DNA of 15,739 nucleotides, taken from Bacillota bacterium. Its GTDB lineage: Bacteria; Bacillota; Sulfobacillia; JAJZYS01; JAJYTV01. Numbering within the stretch: the first letter of the stretch is position 1; every line of letters starts with the position of its first letter. Position numbers and translations under genes: made by a program. The DNA is taken from positions 1 to 15,739 of the forward strand of contig JAJZIE010000027.1 in assembly GCA_021810725.1 (NCBI GenBank), read 5' to 3'. Below are positions 7,302-14,344 of the stretch, piece after piece. The notes beneath the pieces are model-generated. The model ran no database searches. It was not told where the DNA came from and saw only the letters and a list, made by a program, of their open reading frames with translations.

Positions 7302-7307
7302 ATTCTA
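7302..7307 (-). promoter_or_regulatory. Possible -10 box for the gcv operon
   Basis: TAGAAT on the minus strand matches the -10 consensus at five of six positions and would give a leader of about 30-35 bases holding the gcvT ribosome binding site. The hexamer 17 bases upstream (GGCTTC, 7325-7330) is a poor -35, so an activator or another sigma factor would be needed. This is the only plausible start I see between the MFS gene and gcvT; read-through from the MFS gene is the alternative. Confidence 0.3.
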
Positions 7308-7327
7308 AGGTTCCACGGTTCTGCGAA

Positions 7328-7367
7328 GCCGGATCGCGTCTGGCGACGCGTCCCTGCGGTCTCCGGC
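7328..7367 (-). other. Structured intergenic element downstream of the MFS gene
   Basis: An outer 6-bp pairing (7328-7333 with 7362-7367, GCCGGA/TCCGGC) encloses a perfect inner 6-bp hairpin CGCGTC/GACGCG (7335-7340 with 7345-7350, 4-base loop). No T-run follows on the minus strand, so it is not a canonical terminator of the MFS gene. It may be an RNA structure, a DNA-binding region, or a chance product of the high GC content. Confidence 0.35.
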
Positions 7368-7401
7368 CCGTTTTCCCCACCTATGGGCCCGTTCTGCCCA
7401 T
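7365..7401. repeat. Two 16-bp imperfect direct repeats with 21-bp period
   Basis: The segments 7365-7380 and 7386-7401 share 13 of 16 bases (GGCCCGTT then a variable part ending CCCA). Their 21-bp period is two helical turns, placing both on the same face of DNA. They lie roughly 60-100 bp upstream of the possible gcv -10 box, a typical place for an activator. The second copy also lies inside a small hairpin (ATGGGC 7383-7388 with GCCCAT 7396-7401). Confidence 0.45.
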
Positions 7402-7419
7402 ATGGTGCGCGATGGATTC

Positions 7420-8730
7420 TCAGACCGGTTCGGGGCGCAGCCGCATCCCCCAAAGCCAGATCGTGCCCGCCAGGCCGAGGAGTCCGATCACCGCGGCGAT
7501 CATGTAGAGGCTGCCGAACCTAGGCAGCACGCTGCCGTAGACAGCCGACCCGATCGCCACGCCGAGTGCCCGGAACGTCCCCAAAAGTGCCTGGGCGGAA
7601 CTGGCCTGCGCCTTCGGTGCGAACCCCAAAACAAGATACTGCAACGGAGACCCCATGGTAAGGCCCACTCCGCCCCCCAGCAGCAAAAGTCCCCCGACCA
7701 TGCCAACGAGCCCATCCGACCGGGCCATGATGAGGGAGCCGGCCGCCATCAGGACGAAGCCCGCCGAGAGCAGCGCGCGGGGGCCCAGACGGTCTGCCAG
7801 GCGCCCGCCGTAATAGGCCGTCGCCGCGCTCGCCACGGCCATGGGCAGGAGGGCGGTGCCGGACGCAGCCTCGCCCAGGTGCAAAAGCCGCATGGCGTAG
7901 AGCGGCACGAAGAGCGCCACCGCTGTCGCGGCCGCGCTCAGACCGCCGAGCAGATAGGCGGGCACAAGCCGGCCGCCGCCCTGGAAGATCGGGACGGCGG
8001 CGGAACGCTCCCAGAGGATGAGATTGGGCAACAGGAGCACGCCGAAGACGAGACTCGCCCAGCCGAGCGGCAGGGCGCCGCGCTTCAGCATCTCGAACCC
8101 GAGAAGAACGGCCGCCGCGAGCAGTGCGGTCAGGGAAGCTCCCTGCACATCGGCCGGCCCTGGTACCGCATGGGTCCCTTCGGAGACGTAGAGGACCGCC
8201 AACACGGCCACACCGAGCCCGATCGGCGCCGTGGCGAGGAAGAGCCAGTGCCAGCCCAGGCTCGCGACGATGAGCCCCCCGATCGGCGGGGCGACAATCG
8301 CGGCGATGCCGTACACGCCACCCAACACGCCGAGCATGGCGCCCCGCCGGTCGGCCGGGAAGGCCTGTCCGATCTCGGCGCTCGCCAGAGGCATCAGGGC
8401 GGCGGCCCCAACCGCCTGCAGGCCGCGACCCACGAGCAGCGACAGGGCGCCGGAACTGACGCCGGCGAGGATCGAGCCGGCGGCGAACAAGACGCCGCCT
8501 GCGGCGAACAGCTTCCGGCGTCCGTGTCGGTCGCCCAAGACCCCGAGAACCGGCAGCGCGGCCCCGTAGACGATCCCGTAGAGGGTCACGAGCCACGTGG
8601 CCAGCGCGGTCGGAAGGTGAAGCGCCGCAGCGATCGGCTGAAGCCCCGGCGCTAGGAGACTCAGGTCCGCCGCGCCCAGGAACACGCCGAGAGCGAGCGT
8701 CGCAATGAGGCCCTTCTGCGCGGTCGACAA
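7420..8730 (-). CDS. MFS transporter, 14-segment DHA2-like (probable drug/metabolite efflux)
   Basis: This 436-residue integral membrane protein has about fourteen hydrophobic segments, the number typical of the DHA2 (EmrB/QacA-like) drug:H+ antiporter branch. It has the MFS motif A GDRHGRRK (66-73) between segments 2 and 3, a second related loop GGRLADRLGPR in the C-terminal half, GRGLQAVGAAALMPLA in segment 4, and APPIGG in segment 5, resembling the antiporter motif C. Asp22 lies in the first segment. The frame stays open upstream to 8955, but a GGAGGG site (8739-8744) sits eight bases before TTG at 8730 and the extension is not hydrophobic or MFS-like, so TTG 8730 is chosen. It diverges from the radical SAM gene, suggesting a shared control region and perhaps export of a related product. 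Substrate cannot be told from sequence. Confidence 0.88.
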   Translation of the reverse strand: MSTAQKGLIATLALGVFLGAADLSLLAPGLQPIAAALHLPTALATWLVTLYGIVYGAALPVLGVLGDRHGRRKLFAAGGVLFAAGSILAGVSSGALSLLVGRGLQAVGAAALMPLASAEIGQAFPADRRGAMLGVLGGVYGIAAIVAPPIGGLIVASLGWHWLFLATAPIGLGVAVLAVLYVSEGTHAVPGPADVQGASLTALLAAAVLLGFEMLKRGALPLGWASLVFGVLLLPNLILWERSAAVPIFQGGGRLVPAYLLGGLSAAATAVALFVPLYAMRLLHLGEAASGTALLPMAVASAATAYYGGRLADRLGPRALLSAGFVLMAAGSLIMARSDGLVGMVGGLLLLGGGVGLTMGSPLQYLVLGFAPKAQASSAQALLGTFRALGVAIGSAVYGSVLPRFGSLYMIAAVIGLLGLAGTIWLWGMRLRPEPV

Positions 8731-8738
8731 ATGAGGAT

Positions 8739-8744
8739 CCCTCC
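8739..8744 (-). promoter_or_regulatory. Ribosome binding site deciding the TTG start of the MFS gene
   Basis: GGAGGG on the minus strand sits eight bases upstream of TTG at 8730. It sets the protein N-terminus 75 codons inside the longest open frame, just before the first membrane segment. Confidence 0.65.
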
Positions 8745-8842
8745 AGAACAGCCTTGCGGCTGCGACGGATTTCGCATGCGTTCGCCCGATTTCCTCTTGA
8801 AGCGCATTCTCTCCAGGTTCGTCCTGCGCAACCAAGACAGCG

Positions 8843-8855
8843 GTTCGGTCCGAAC
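8843..8855. promoter_or_regulatory. Palindrome in the divergent MFS/radical SAM promoter region
   Basis: GTTCGG-T-CCGAAC is a perfect 6+6 palindrome with a single central base, lying about midway in the 191-bp gap (8731-8921) between two divergent genes. This is where an operator serving both would be expected. No convincing -35/-10 pair was found on either strand in the gap, although TTGGTT with GAGAAT 18 bases on is a weak minus-strand candidate. No regulator gene is adjacent. Confidence 0.35.
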
Positions 8856-8921
8856 GGAACTCGTCCTCGCCGCCCTGAAGTGCTACGCTTCGGGGCAGTC
8901 TTTGCGTGGGGGAATGCCCCG

Positions 8922-10040
8922 ATGTCCGTACAGCCAAACGCAATCCGCTCGCCATTCGGCGAGCGTCCCATGCTCGTGTTCTGGGAAACGACCAAGGCCT
9001 GCCTGCTCGCTTGCCGGCACTGTCGCGCGACCGCGCAGCCGAACCCGCTGCCGGGGCAGCTCGACAAGGCGGAGGGCATGCGTCTTCTGCGCTCGATCCG
9101 CTCCTTCGGCGATCCTGCGCCCGTGATCGTCTTCACGGGCGGGGACCTCGTACTGCGCGACGACATCTTCGACCTGATCGCCGAAGCCGATCGCCTCGGC
9201 CTGCACGTCGCGGCCGCCCCTGCCGCGACGCCGCTTCTGGACCGTCCGATGCTGAAGCGTCTCAAGGACGCGGGCGTCCAGTCCGTGTCGCTGAGCCTCG
9301 ACGCGCCGGGCGAAGTCCACGACGGCATCCGCGGCGTCCCCGGCACCTACGATTTGACGCTCGCGGCGACGCGGCACGCGCTCGACGTCGGGCTCAAGGT
9401 CCAGATCAACACGGTCGTGATGCGGTCGACCCTCGAGACGCTGCCGGAGATCGCCGCCCTGCTGCTCAACGAGGGCGTCCCCATCTGGGAAGTCTTCTTC
9501 CTGATCGTGACGGGACGCGCAGGCGAGAAGGACGAGCTCGCGCCGTCGGAACAGGACGACGTCTGCCACTTCCTGCTCGACACATCCCGCTACGACATGC
9601 TGGTGCGCACCGTCGAGGCGCCGTTCGTGCGCCGCGTGCTGCGCGAACGCGAATCCGGCAAGGATGGCGGAGCCCTCCACGCCCGACTGCGCGAGAATCT
9701 CTGGCGTCTCGCCGGCCCGCCCGCGCGCCCAGTGCGCATGGGGACCCGAGGTACGCTCGACGGCGACGGCATCCTCTTCGTCGCCCACGACGGCACCATC
9801 TCGCCGGGCGGCTTCCTGCCGCTCGAGCTCGGCAACGTCCGCAAGGACGATCTGGTCGAGGTGTACCGCTCACACCCGCTGCTCCAGCGCATCCGCCGCC
9901 GCGAGTTCGCCGGGCGCTGCGGACAGTGCGACCACCGCGACGTCTGCGGCGGCTCGCGCGCAAGGGCCTATGCCTCGTTCGGCGATCCGTTCGCGTCCGA
10001 CCCGGCCTGCCCGCTCGCCGCCGCAGAACTTTTTCAGTGA
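8922..10040 (+). CDS. Radical SAM/SPASM protein (resembles the TIGR04053 family)
   Basis: The 372-residue protein is a cytoplasmic radical SAM enzyme. CLLACRHC near the N-terminus (Cys27, Cys31, Cys34) is the CxxxCxxC motif that binds the [4Fe-4S] cluster cleaving S-adenosylmethionine; FTGGDLVLRDD (71-81) replaces the usual GGE motif. A C-terminal SPASM-like region has Cys333, Cys336 and Cys342 (CGQCDHRDVCGG), then Cys363, ligands for an auxiliary cluster. The mid-region WEVFFLIVTGRAG and VRTVEAPFVRRV resembles, from memory, the TIGR04053 group, related to the haem-forming AhbC/AhbD and NirJ enzymes and to peptide-modifying MftC. Substrate is unknown. ATG 8922 is chosen because the homologous start lies close before PMLVFWETTKAC; its binding site (GTGGGGG, 8906-8912) is only fair. 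It diverges from the MFS gene, and its stop overlaps the 3' end of tadC by 7 bp. Confidence 0.85.
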   Translation: MSVQPNAIRSPFGERPMLVFWETTKACLLACRHCRATAQPNPLPGQLDKAEGMRLLRSIRSFGDPAPVIVFTGGDLVLRDDIFDLIAEADRLGLHVAAAPAATPLLDRPMLKRLKDAGVQSVSLSLDAPGEVHDGIRGVPGTYDLTLAATRHALDVGLKVQINTVVMRSTLETLPEIAALLLNEGVPIWEVFFLIVTGRAGEKDELAPSEQDDVCHFLLDTSRYDMLVRTVEAPFVRRVLRERESGKDGGALHARLRENLWRLAGPPARPVRMGTRGTLDGDGILFVAHDGTISPGGFLPLELGNVRKDDLVEVYRSHPLLQRIRRREFAGRCGQCDHRDVCGGSRARAYASFGDPFASDPACPLAAAELFQ

Positions 10041-10921
10041 TGTAGAGCCTGGACGAACGACAGCACCGCCGGGCCGAGCAGCACGATGAACATGGCCGGG
10101 AAGACGAGGAAGATCAGCGGGAAGAGCATCTTGATCGGCACCTTGAGTGCCGCCTCCTGCGCCCTCTGACGCCTGAGGGCCCGCATCTGCTCGCTTTGCG
10201 CTCTCAGCACGGAAGCGATGCCGACGCCGAGTTCGTCCGCCTGCACCACCGCGCTGACGAACGCAGTCAAATCCGGCAGGTCCATGCGCTGCGCGAGGTC
10301 CCTGAGGGCCTCGGCCCTTGGCCTGCCCAGCTGCAGCTCGCGCAGGAGGCGCCCGAACTCCCCGGCGACCGGCTCGCCGAAGCGTCCCGTCACGCGGGCG
10401 AGGGCGGCGTCGAAGCCGAGTCCCGCTTCCACGGACACCGACAGGAGGTCCATGACGTCCGGAAGGTGCCGCACCATCTGTTGCTGTCTCGCCGTCGCCC
10501 GCCGCGCCAGCCAGAAGTCCGGCAGCCGCCAGCCCAGGACGGCCAGAGCGAGGGCGATCAAGATCGCCGCGCCGCCGAACAGGGCAGGCAGCAGGCCGAC
10601 GACCGCAAGAAGGAAGCGGCTCGCGAGCAGCACGCCCGGCGTCGTTGGATTGCCCGCGCGCTCGATGCGCTTTTGCAGAAGCTCGCCCTGCCGCTGGGGC
10701 AGATAGCGCAGGAGCGCCTGCGAGAACTCCTCGAAGAGGGGCCGCAGGACACGGTCGACAATGCCCCGCTCCGGATCCGCGGACGCCCCCTGCCCGCCGC
10801 GATGCCGCACGACGCGCTCGAGCTGCAGGCGCTCGAGCTCCTGCACGGTGCCGGGGGCGACAATGTAGAGTCCCAGGCTGTAGCCGAGCGCAATGGCCAG
10901 AATGATGGCGATGACCTGCAT
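10034..10921 (-). CDS. tadC: Tad pilus platform protein TadC
   Basis: This is one of the two inner-membrane platform proteins of the Tad (Flp-type IVb) pilus machine, with a type II secretion F (T2SSF) domain. The 295 residues hold an N-terminal membrane segment (3-21), a pair of segments around 101-135, the cytoplasmic helical domain starting HLPDVMDLLSVSVEAGLGF (152-170) with LPDLTAFVSAVVQADELG, and a C-terminal segment (264-286). It is the last gene of the operon: ATG at 10921, two bases after the tadB stop. Its 3' end overlaps the convergent radical SAM gene, with no intrinsic terminator visible beyond it. Separation from tadB is by order and by the longer N-terminal linker; both share the same domain. 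Confidence 0.9.
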   Translation of the reverse strand: MQVIAIILAIALGYSLGLYIVAPGTVQELERLQLERVVRHRGGQGASADPERGIVDRVLRPLFEEFSQALLRYLPQRQGELLQKRIERAGNPTTPGVLLASRFLLAVVGLLPALFGGAAILIALALAVLGWRLPDFWLARRATARQQQMVRHLPDVMDLLSVSVEAGLGFDAALARVTGRFGEPVAGEFGRLLRELQLGRPRAEALRDLAQRMDLPDLTAFVSAVVQADELGVGIASVLRAQSEQMRALRRQRAQEAALKVPIKMLFPLIFLVFPAMFIVLLGPAVLSFVQALHH

Positions 10922-10923
10922 GG

Positions 10924-11871
10924 CTAGACCTCGATCCGCACGACGCGGCTCAGCACGAAGAAGCCCACGACCTCGAACATCGCCGCCAGGATGAGCAGCA
11001 TTCGTCCGATGCCCGGCTGGAACATGGGGCCGACGAAGGCCGGGGCTATCAGGGCCATCAGCACCAAAAGCCCGATCGGCAGGAGCCCGATGATCACCGA
11101 CGACATGCGGCCCTGCGCCGAGAGCGCACGCACCTCGGCCTGCAGGCGCACGCGCTCGCGAATGGTCTGCTGGATGCGGTCGAGCACCTCCGCGAGGTTC
11201 CCTCCGACCTGCCTCTGGATCTGGACCGCCGTGACCATCAGGGAAAGGTCGGGGGAGCCGGCCCGCTGGGCGAGGTTCTCGAGCGCCTCGTCCACCGGCA
11301 CCCCCACCCGCGTCTCCGCGAGCATGCGCTCGAATTCCTGGCCGAGCGGACCCTTGGTCTGCCGCGCGCAGGCGTCGAGCGCCTGCAGCAGGGAGAAGCC
11401 CGCCCGCAGGGCGCTGGCGGTGCTGCCGAGAGCGTCGGGCAGCGCAAGGCCGATCTGCTTGCGCCGCTCCTGCGAGCGGCTGCCCAGGAAGATCGCGGGC
11501 ACCGCGAGCAGAGCCGGCACCAGCAGCCAGAAGGCACCACCGAGCAGGAGGGCGAGTACGAGCCCCGCGGCGCCGAGGCCGAGACTCAGCAGCAGGAATT
11601 CGCCGGCCCGCAATTCGAGGTCCGCGGCACGCAGTCGACCTTCGAGGCTCTCCAGCAGCGCTTTGAGGACGGTGACGGCCTCAAGCGCGGCCACGATGCG
11701 CTCGCGCGGCGTCCGCGACGGTTCCTCGCGCACTGCCTCGGCCACCTGCGCCTGGCCGCGGCGCACCACGCTGCGAAGACGCCGCACCATCTGGGGATCG
11801 GGGGCCAGCACGGCCCAGATGCCGGCGAACGACAGGGCGAAGACCAATGCGAGCCCAAAAAGCCTAAGCAT
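10924..11871 (-). CDS. tadB: Tad pilus platform protein TadB
   Basis: TadB is the partner platform protein, also with a T2SSF domain. The 315 residues have an N-terminal membrane segment (4-22), a basic cytoplasmic stretch, paired segments (92-110 and 112-130), the T2SSF core beginning LALPDALGSTASALRAGFSLLQAL (about 142-165) with GSPDLSLMVTAVQIQRQVGGNLAEVL, then two C-terminal segments (258-278, 290-308). Along with TadC it is expected to sit over the TadA hexamer and couple ATP hydrolysis to pilin extraction from the membrane. The ATG start lies 8 bp inside tadA with a weak binding site, suggesting coupling. Confidence 0.93.
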   Translation of the reverse strand: MLRLFGLALVFALSFAGIWAVLAPDPQMVRRLRSVVRRGQAQVAEAVREEPSRTPRERIVAALEAVTVLKALLESLEGRLRAADLELRAGEFLLLSLGLGAAGLVLALLLGGAFWLLVPALLAVPAIFLGSRSQERRKQIGLALPDALGSTASALRAGFSLLQALDACARQTKGPLGQEFERMLAETRVGVPVDEALENLAQRAGSPDLSLMVTAVQIQRQVGGNLAEVLDRIQQTIRERVRLQAEVRALSAQGRMSSVIIGLLPIGLLVLMALIAPAFVGPMFQPGIGRMLLILAAMFEVVGFFVLSRVVRIEV

Positions 11872-13168
11872 CGCGTCCGCCGCCCGTCTGGAAGATGTGC
11901 GGATCGACCGTGTGGCCGTAGGTCTCGAGGCGTTCCAGGAAACGCGGCCTGAGACCCGTCGGCGCGAAGCCGTCGCCCGGGCGGTAGCGGAAGAGGTCCT
12001 GCAGGACGATCACTTCCCCCTCCATGCCCTGCACCTCGGTGATGTGCGTAACCCGCCGGGAGCCGTCCCGCATGCGCTGGGCATGCACGATCAGGTCGAG
12101 GGCCGAGGCGATCTGCTCGCGGATGGCGCGCACCGGCAACTCGAACCCCGCCATCAGCACCATCGTCTCGATGCGCGAGAGCACGTCCCTTGGCGCGTTG
12201 GCGTGCACCGTCGTGAGCGAGCCGTCGTGGCCGGTGTTCATCGCCTGCAGCATGTCGAGCGCCTCTCCCGCGCGCACCTCGCCGACCACGATGCGGTCGG
12301 GACGCATGCGCAACGCGTTGCGCACGAGCTGGCGGATCGTGACCTCGCCCCGTCCCTCGAGGTTGGCGGGACGGGTCTCGAGCGCGACCACGTGGTCCTG
12401 CTGCAGCCTGAGTTCCGCCGCGTCCTCGATCGTGACGATGCGCTCATCGGAAGGAATGAAGGCCGACAGGCTGTTCAGGAGGGTCGTCTTGCCCGAGGCG
12501 GTACCGCCGGAGACCACGATGTTGAGCCGGCCGCGCACAGCGCTGCGCAGGAGCTCCACCATTCCTCCGCTGACGGTGCCGATCTGCTCGAGGTCATCCA
12601 TGGTGAGCGCGCGCTCGGGAAACTTGCGGATGGTCAGCGATGGCCCGCGCAAGGCCAGAGGAGGGATGATCGCGTTGACGCGCGAGCCGTCCTTGAGCCT
12701 CGCGTCCACCATGGGACTGGACTCGTCGATGCGGCGTCCGAGCGGCGCCACGATCCGCTCGATCAGCTCGAGGATCTCCCTGTCGTCGCGGAAGCGCACC
12801 GCCGTCCGCTGCAGGCGACCCGCCCGCTCGACGTACACCTGGGCCGGTCCGTTGACCATGATCTCGTTCACGCTGGGGTCCTCCAGCAGCGGCTGCAGCG
12901 GCCCCAGGCCCACGATCTGCGCGTAGAGCGCCCCGACGAGGTTCTCCCGCTCGAGCGGGCCGAGGTCCGGCTCGTCGCGCAGAAGGGCGGAGATGCGCTC
13001 GCGCACCTCGGACTTCCACACCTCGTCGCTGGGCGACCTGTCGGGCATGTCCGCCGCCAGGCGCTGCTGCACCTGGAGGCGCAGCCGCTCGGCCCGGGTG
13101 GGCTCCGGTGCCACATCGGGCATCGGCCCCTCTTCTTCCCCGCCCCGCAGGCGACGATAGAGCGACAT
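11864..13168 (-). CDS. tadA: Tad pilus assembly/secretion ATPase TadA (CpaF family)
   Basis: This is the cytoplasmic hexameric AAA-type ATPase that drives Tad pilus assembly (and retraction in some systems). The 434-residue protein has the type II/IV secretion ATPase layout: a helical N-terminal region with LGPLQPLLEDPSVNEIMVNG (88-107), Walker A GGTASGKTT (221-229, Lys227), Asp box TIEDAAEL (246-253), Walker B-type DRIVVGEVR (291-299, Glu297) and His box GHDGSLTTVHAN (313-324). All catalytic elements are intact. The start is ATG at 13168, three bases after the cpaE stop, with a GGGAGGGG site in the end of cpaE. Related VirB11/PilB ATPases are excluded by the CpaF-type N-terminus and by the flanking cpaE and tadB. 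Confidence 0.96.
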   Translation of the reverse strand: MSLYRRLRGGEEEGPMPDVAPEPTRAERLRLQVQQRLAADMPDRSPSDEVWKSEVRERISALLRDEPDLGPLERENLVGALYAQIVGLGPLQPLLEDPSVNEIMVNGPAQVYVERAGRLQRTAVRFRDDREILELIERIVAPLGRRIDESSPMVDARLKDGSRVNAIIPPLALRGPSLTIRKFPERALTMDDLEQIGTVSGGMVELLRSAVRGRLNIVVSGGTASGKTTLLNSLSAFIPSDERIVTIEDAAELRLQQDHVVALETRPANLEGRGEVTIRQLVRNALRMRPDRIVVGEVRAGEALDMLQAMNTGHDGSLTTVHANAPRDVLSRIETMVLMAGFELPVRAIREQIASALDLIVHAQRMRDGSRRVTHITEVQGMEGEVIVLQDLFRYRPGDGFAPTGLRPRFLERLETYGHTVDPHIFQTGGGRDA

Positions 13169-13171
13169 CCG

Positions 13172-14344
13172 CTACCCCTCCCCGCCGAGCGCCGCCACGC
13201 GCGGCCGCTCGAGGTCGTGCACGAGGTCGCCGCCGAGTCTGCCGACAGCCCGGGCGAGCGGCGAGCGCCCCCGCAGCAGCACGAGCGGCATGCCGATGTT
13301 GGCCGCGCGCACCGCCGCGTCACCATCGGAGGGCAGTGCGTGGCGGATGGGGTGGCTGAGCGCAGCCGAGATCTCGTCCTCCATCAGGCCCATGGCGGCG
13401 TTGCCGCGATTCAGGACCACCGACAGCTTTTCCTGTGGGTAGCCGAGCCGCTCGAGCAGGATGTCGAGGCCCTTGGCGGAGTTCTGCAGCGCCGGAATGT
13501 CCGGCGTCGTCACGAAGAGGATGCGCTCGGCCTCGTCGAGGGCGGTGATCACGCCTTCGCCGAAATCCACTGCGGTGTCGACGATCACCCAGTCGTAGGC
13601 TGTGCGCAGGATGCGCAGGATCTCCTGGACATAGTTGCGTTCCGGATCGCGCTTGCCCTCGCCGTCGACGAACGCCGCCAGGTCGGGCGTGGGCGGGCCG
13701 GCCAGAATGTCGACCTGGCTGTGGTCGGAGTGGCTCATCGCCTCGCCGATCGCCGCGAGCGTCATCGCGCCCGGGTGCCGGCAGACGTCGACGATCGTCG
13801 CCGTGGGCCGGATGCCGAAGAGGGTGGCGGCGCAGCCGAACTCGAGGTCGAGGTCGCAGAGCGCCACGCGCTGGTGGTGTCGCTCCGACAGTACGACCGC
13901 GAGGTTCGCGGCAAGCGTCGACTTGCCGACGCCGCCCTTGGTGCCGAATACCGTCACGACATGTCCGCGACGCGCGCGGCGCTCCACCTGGGCGAGCCGC
14001 GCCACCGCGGCCCTGAGTTCCCCGGGCTGCACGGGTTCCGCCAGGTAGTCCCGGGCCCCGGCCTGCATGGCGGCGCGCAGGGCATCCATGCCCGCGTCGC
14101 GCCCGATGACCAGCACCCGCACGCCGTACGACTGGTCGAGGTCGGCGCAGAGACCGAGGCATTCCGGATCGGCGTCGGCGTGGAGGACCACGAGATCGGG
14201 CCGCTCCTGGCGGGCGAAGGATCGCACGCGCGCCGGCGTATCGGCTTCGCGCACCGCACCGATGTCGCCCAGCACCTCCGCGAGGGCACTCCTGCGATGC
14301 GACGGGGCCATCAGAAGCAGACGCGCTTCCCGCTCCTGGCTCAT
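13172..14344 (-). CDS. cpaE: CpaE/TadZ-like pilus localisation ATPase
   Basis: The 390-residue protein has two parts. Residues 8-120 form a receiver-like domain that has lost the canonical sites: the phospho-acceptor Asp position reads His55 (LVVLHAD), the acidic pair is replaced by AP (13-14) and the conserved lysine by Glu103 (LAEPV). Residues 127-380 are a MinD/ParA-type ATPase with deviant Walker A FGTKGGVGKSTLA (Lys136 signature, Lys141), the LCDLDLEFG segment (162-170) and WVIVDTA as Walker B. CpaE/TadZ proteins place the Tad machine at a cell pole or site. ATG at 14344 sits behind GGGAGGG and overlaps the cpaB stop (ATGA). Partner ParA-like or polar factors are not in the window. Confidence 0.92.
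   Translation of the reverse strand: MSQEREARLLLMAPSHRRSALAEVLGDIGAVREADTPARVRSFARQERPDLVVLHADADPECLGLCADLDQSYGVRVLVIGRDAGMDALRAAMQAGARDYLAEPVQPGELRAAVARLAQVERRARRGHVVTVFGTKGGVGKSTLAANLAVVLSERHHQRVALCDLDLEFGCAATLFGIRPTATIVDVCRHPGAMTLAAIGEAMSHSDHSQVDILAGPPTPDLAAFVDGEGKRDPERNYVQEILRILRTAYDWVIVDTAVDFGEGVITALDEAERILFVTTPDIPALQNSAKGLDILLERLGYPQEKLSVVLNRGNAAMGLMEDEISAALSHPIRHALPSDGDAAVRAANIGMPLVLLRGRSPLARAVGRLGGDLVHDLERPRVAALGGEG

Noticed and set aside
7261..7380. N-terminal extension of GcvT by 40 residues
   Set aside because: Not homologous to GcvT; the AGGAGG at 7268-7273 lies within it and fits ATG 7260.
7261..7419. Glycine riboswitch upstream of gcvT
   Set aside because: Only a faint resemblance (ACCGCAGGG) to one aptamer segment; the conserved CUCAGG...AAAGGACAG part is absent, and the likely transcription start leaves no room for an aptamer.
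8754..8921. N-terminal extension of the radical SAM protein by 56 residues
   Set aside because: Arg/Pro-rich and unlike the family, which begins shortly before the (V/F)FWE-T-AC segment; it would fill the divergent promoter region.
8731..8955. N-terminal extension of the MFS protein by 75 residues
   Set aside because: The extension is charged, lies over the radical SAM gene's leader, and has no start with a good binding site; TTG 8730 has one.
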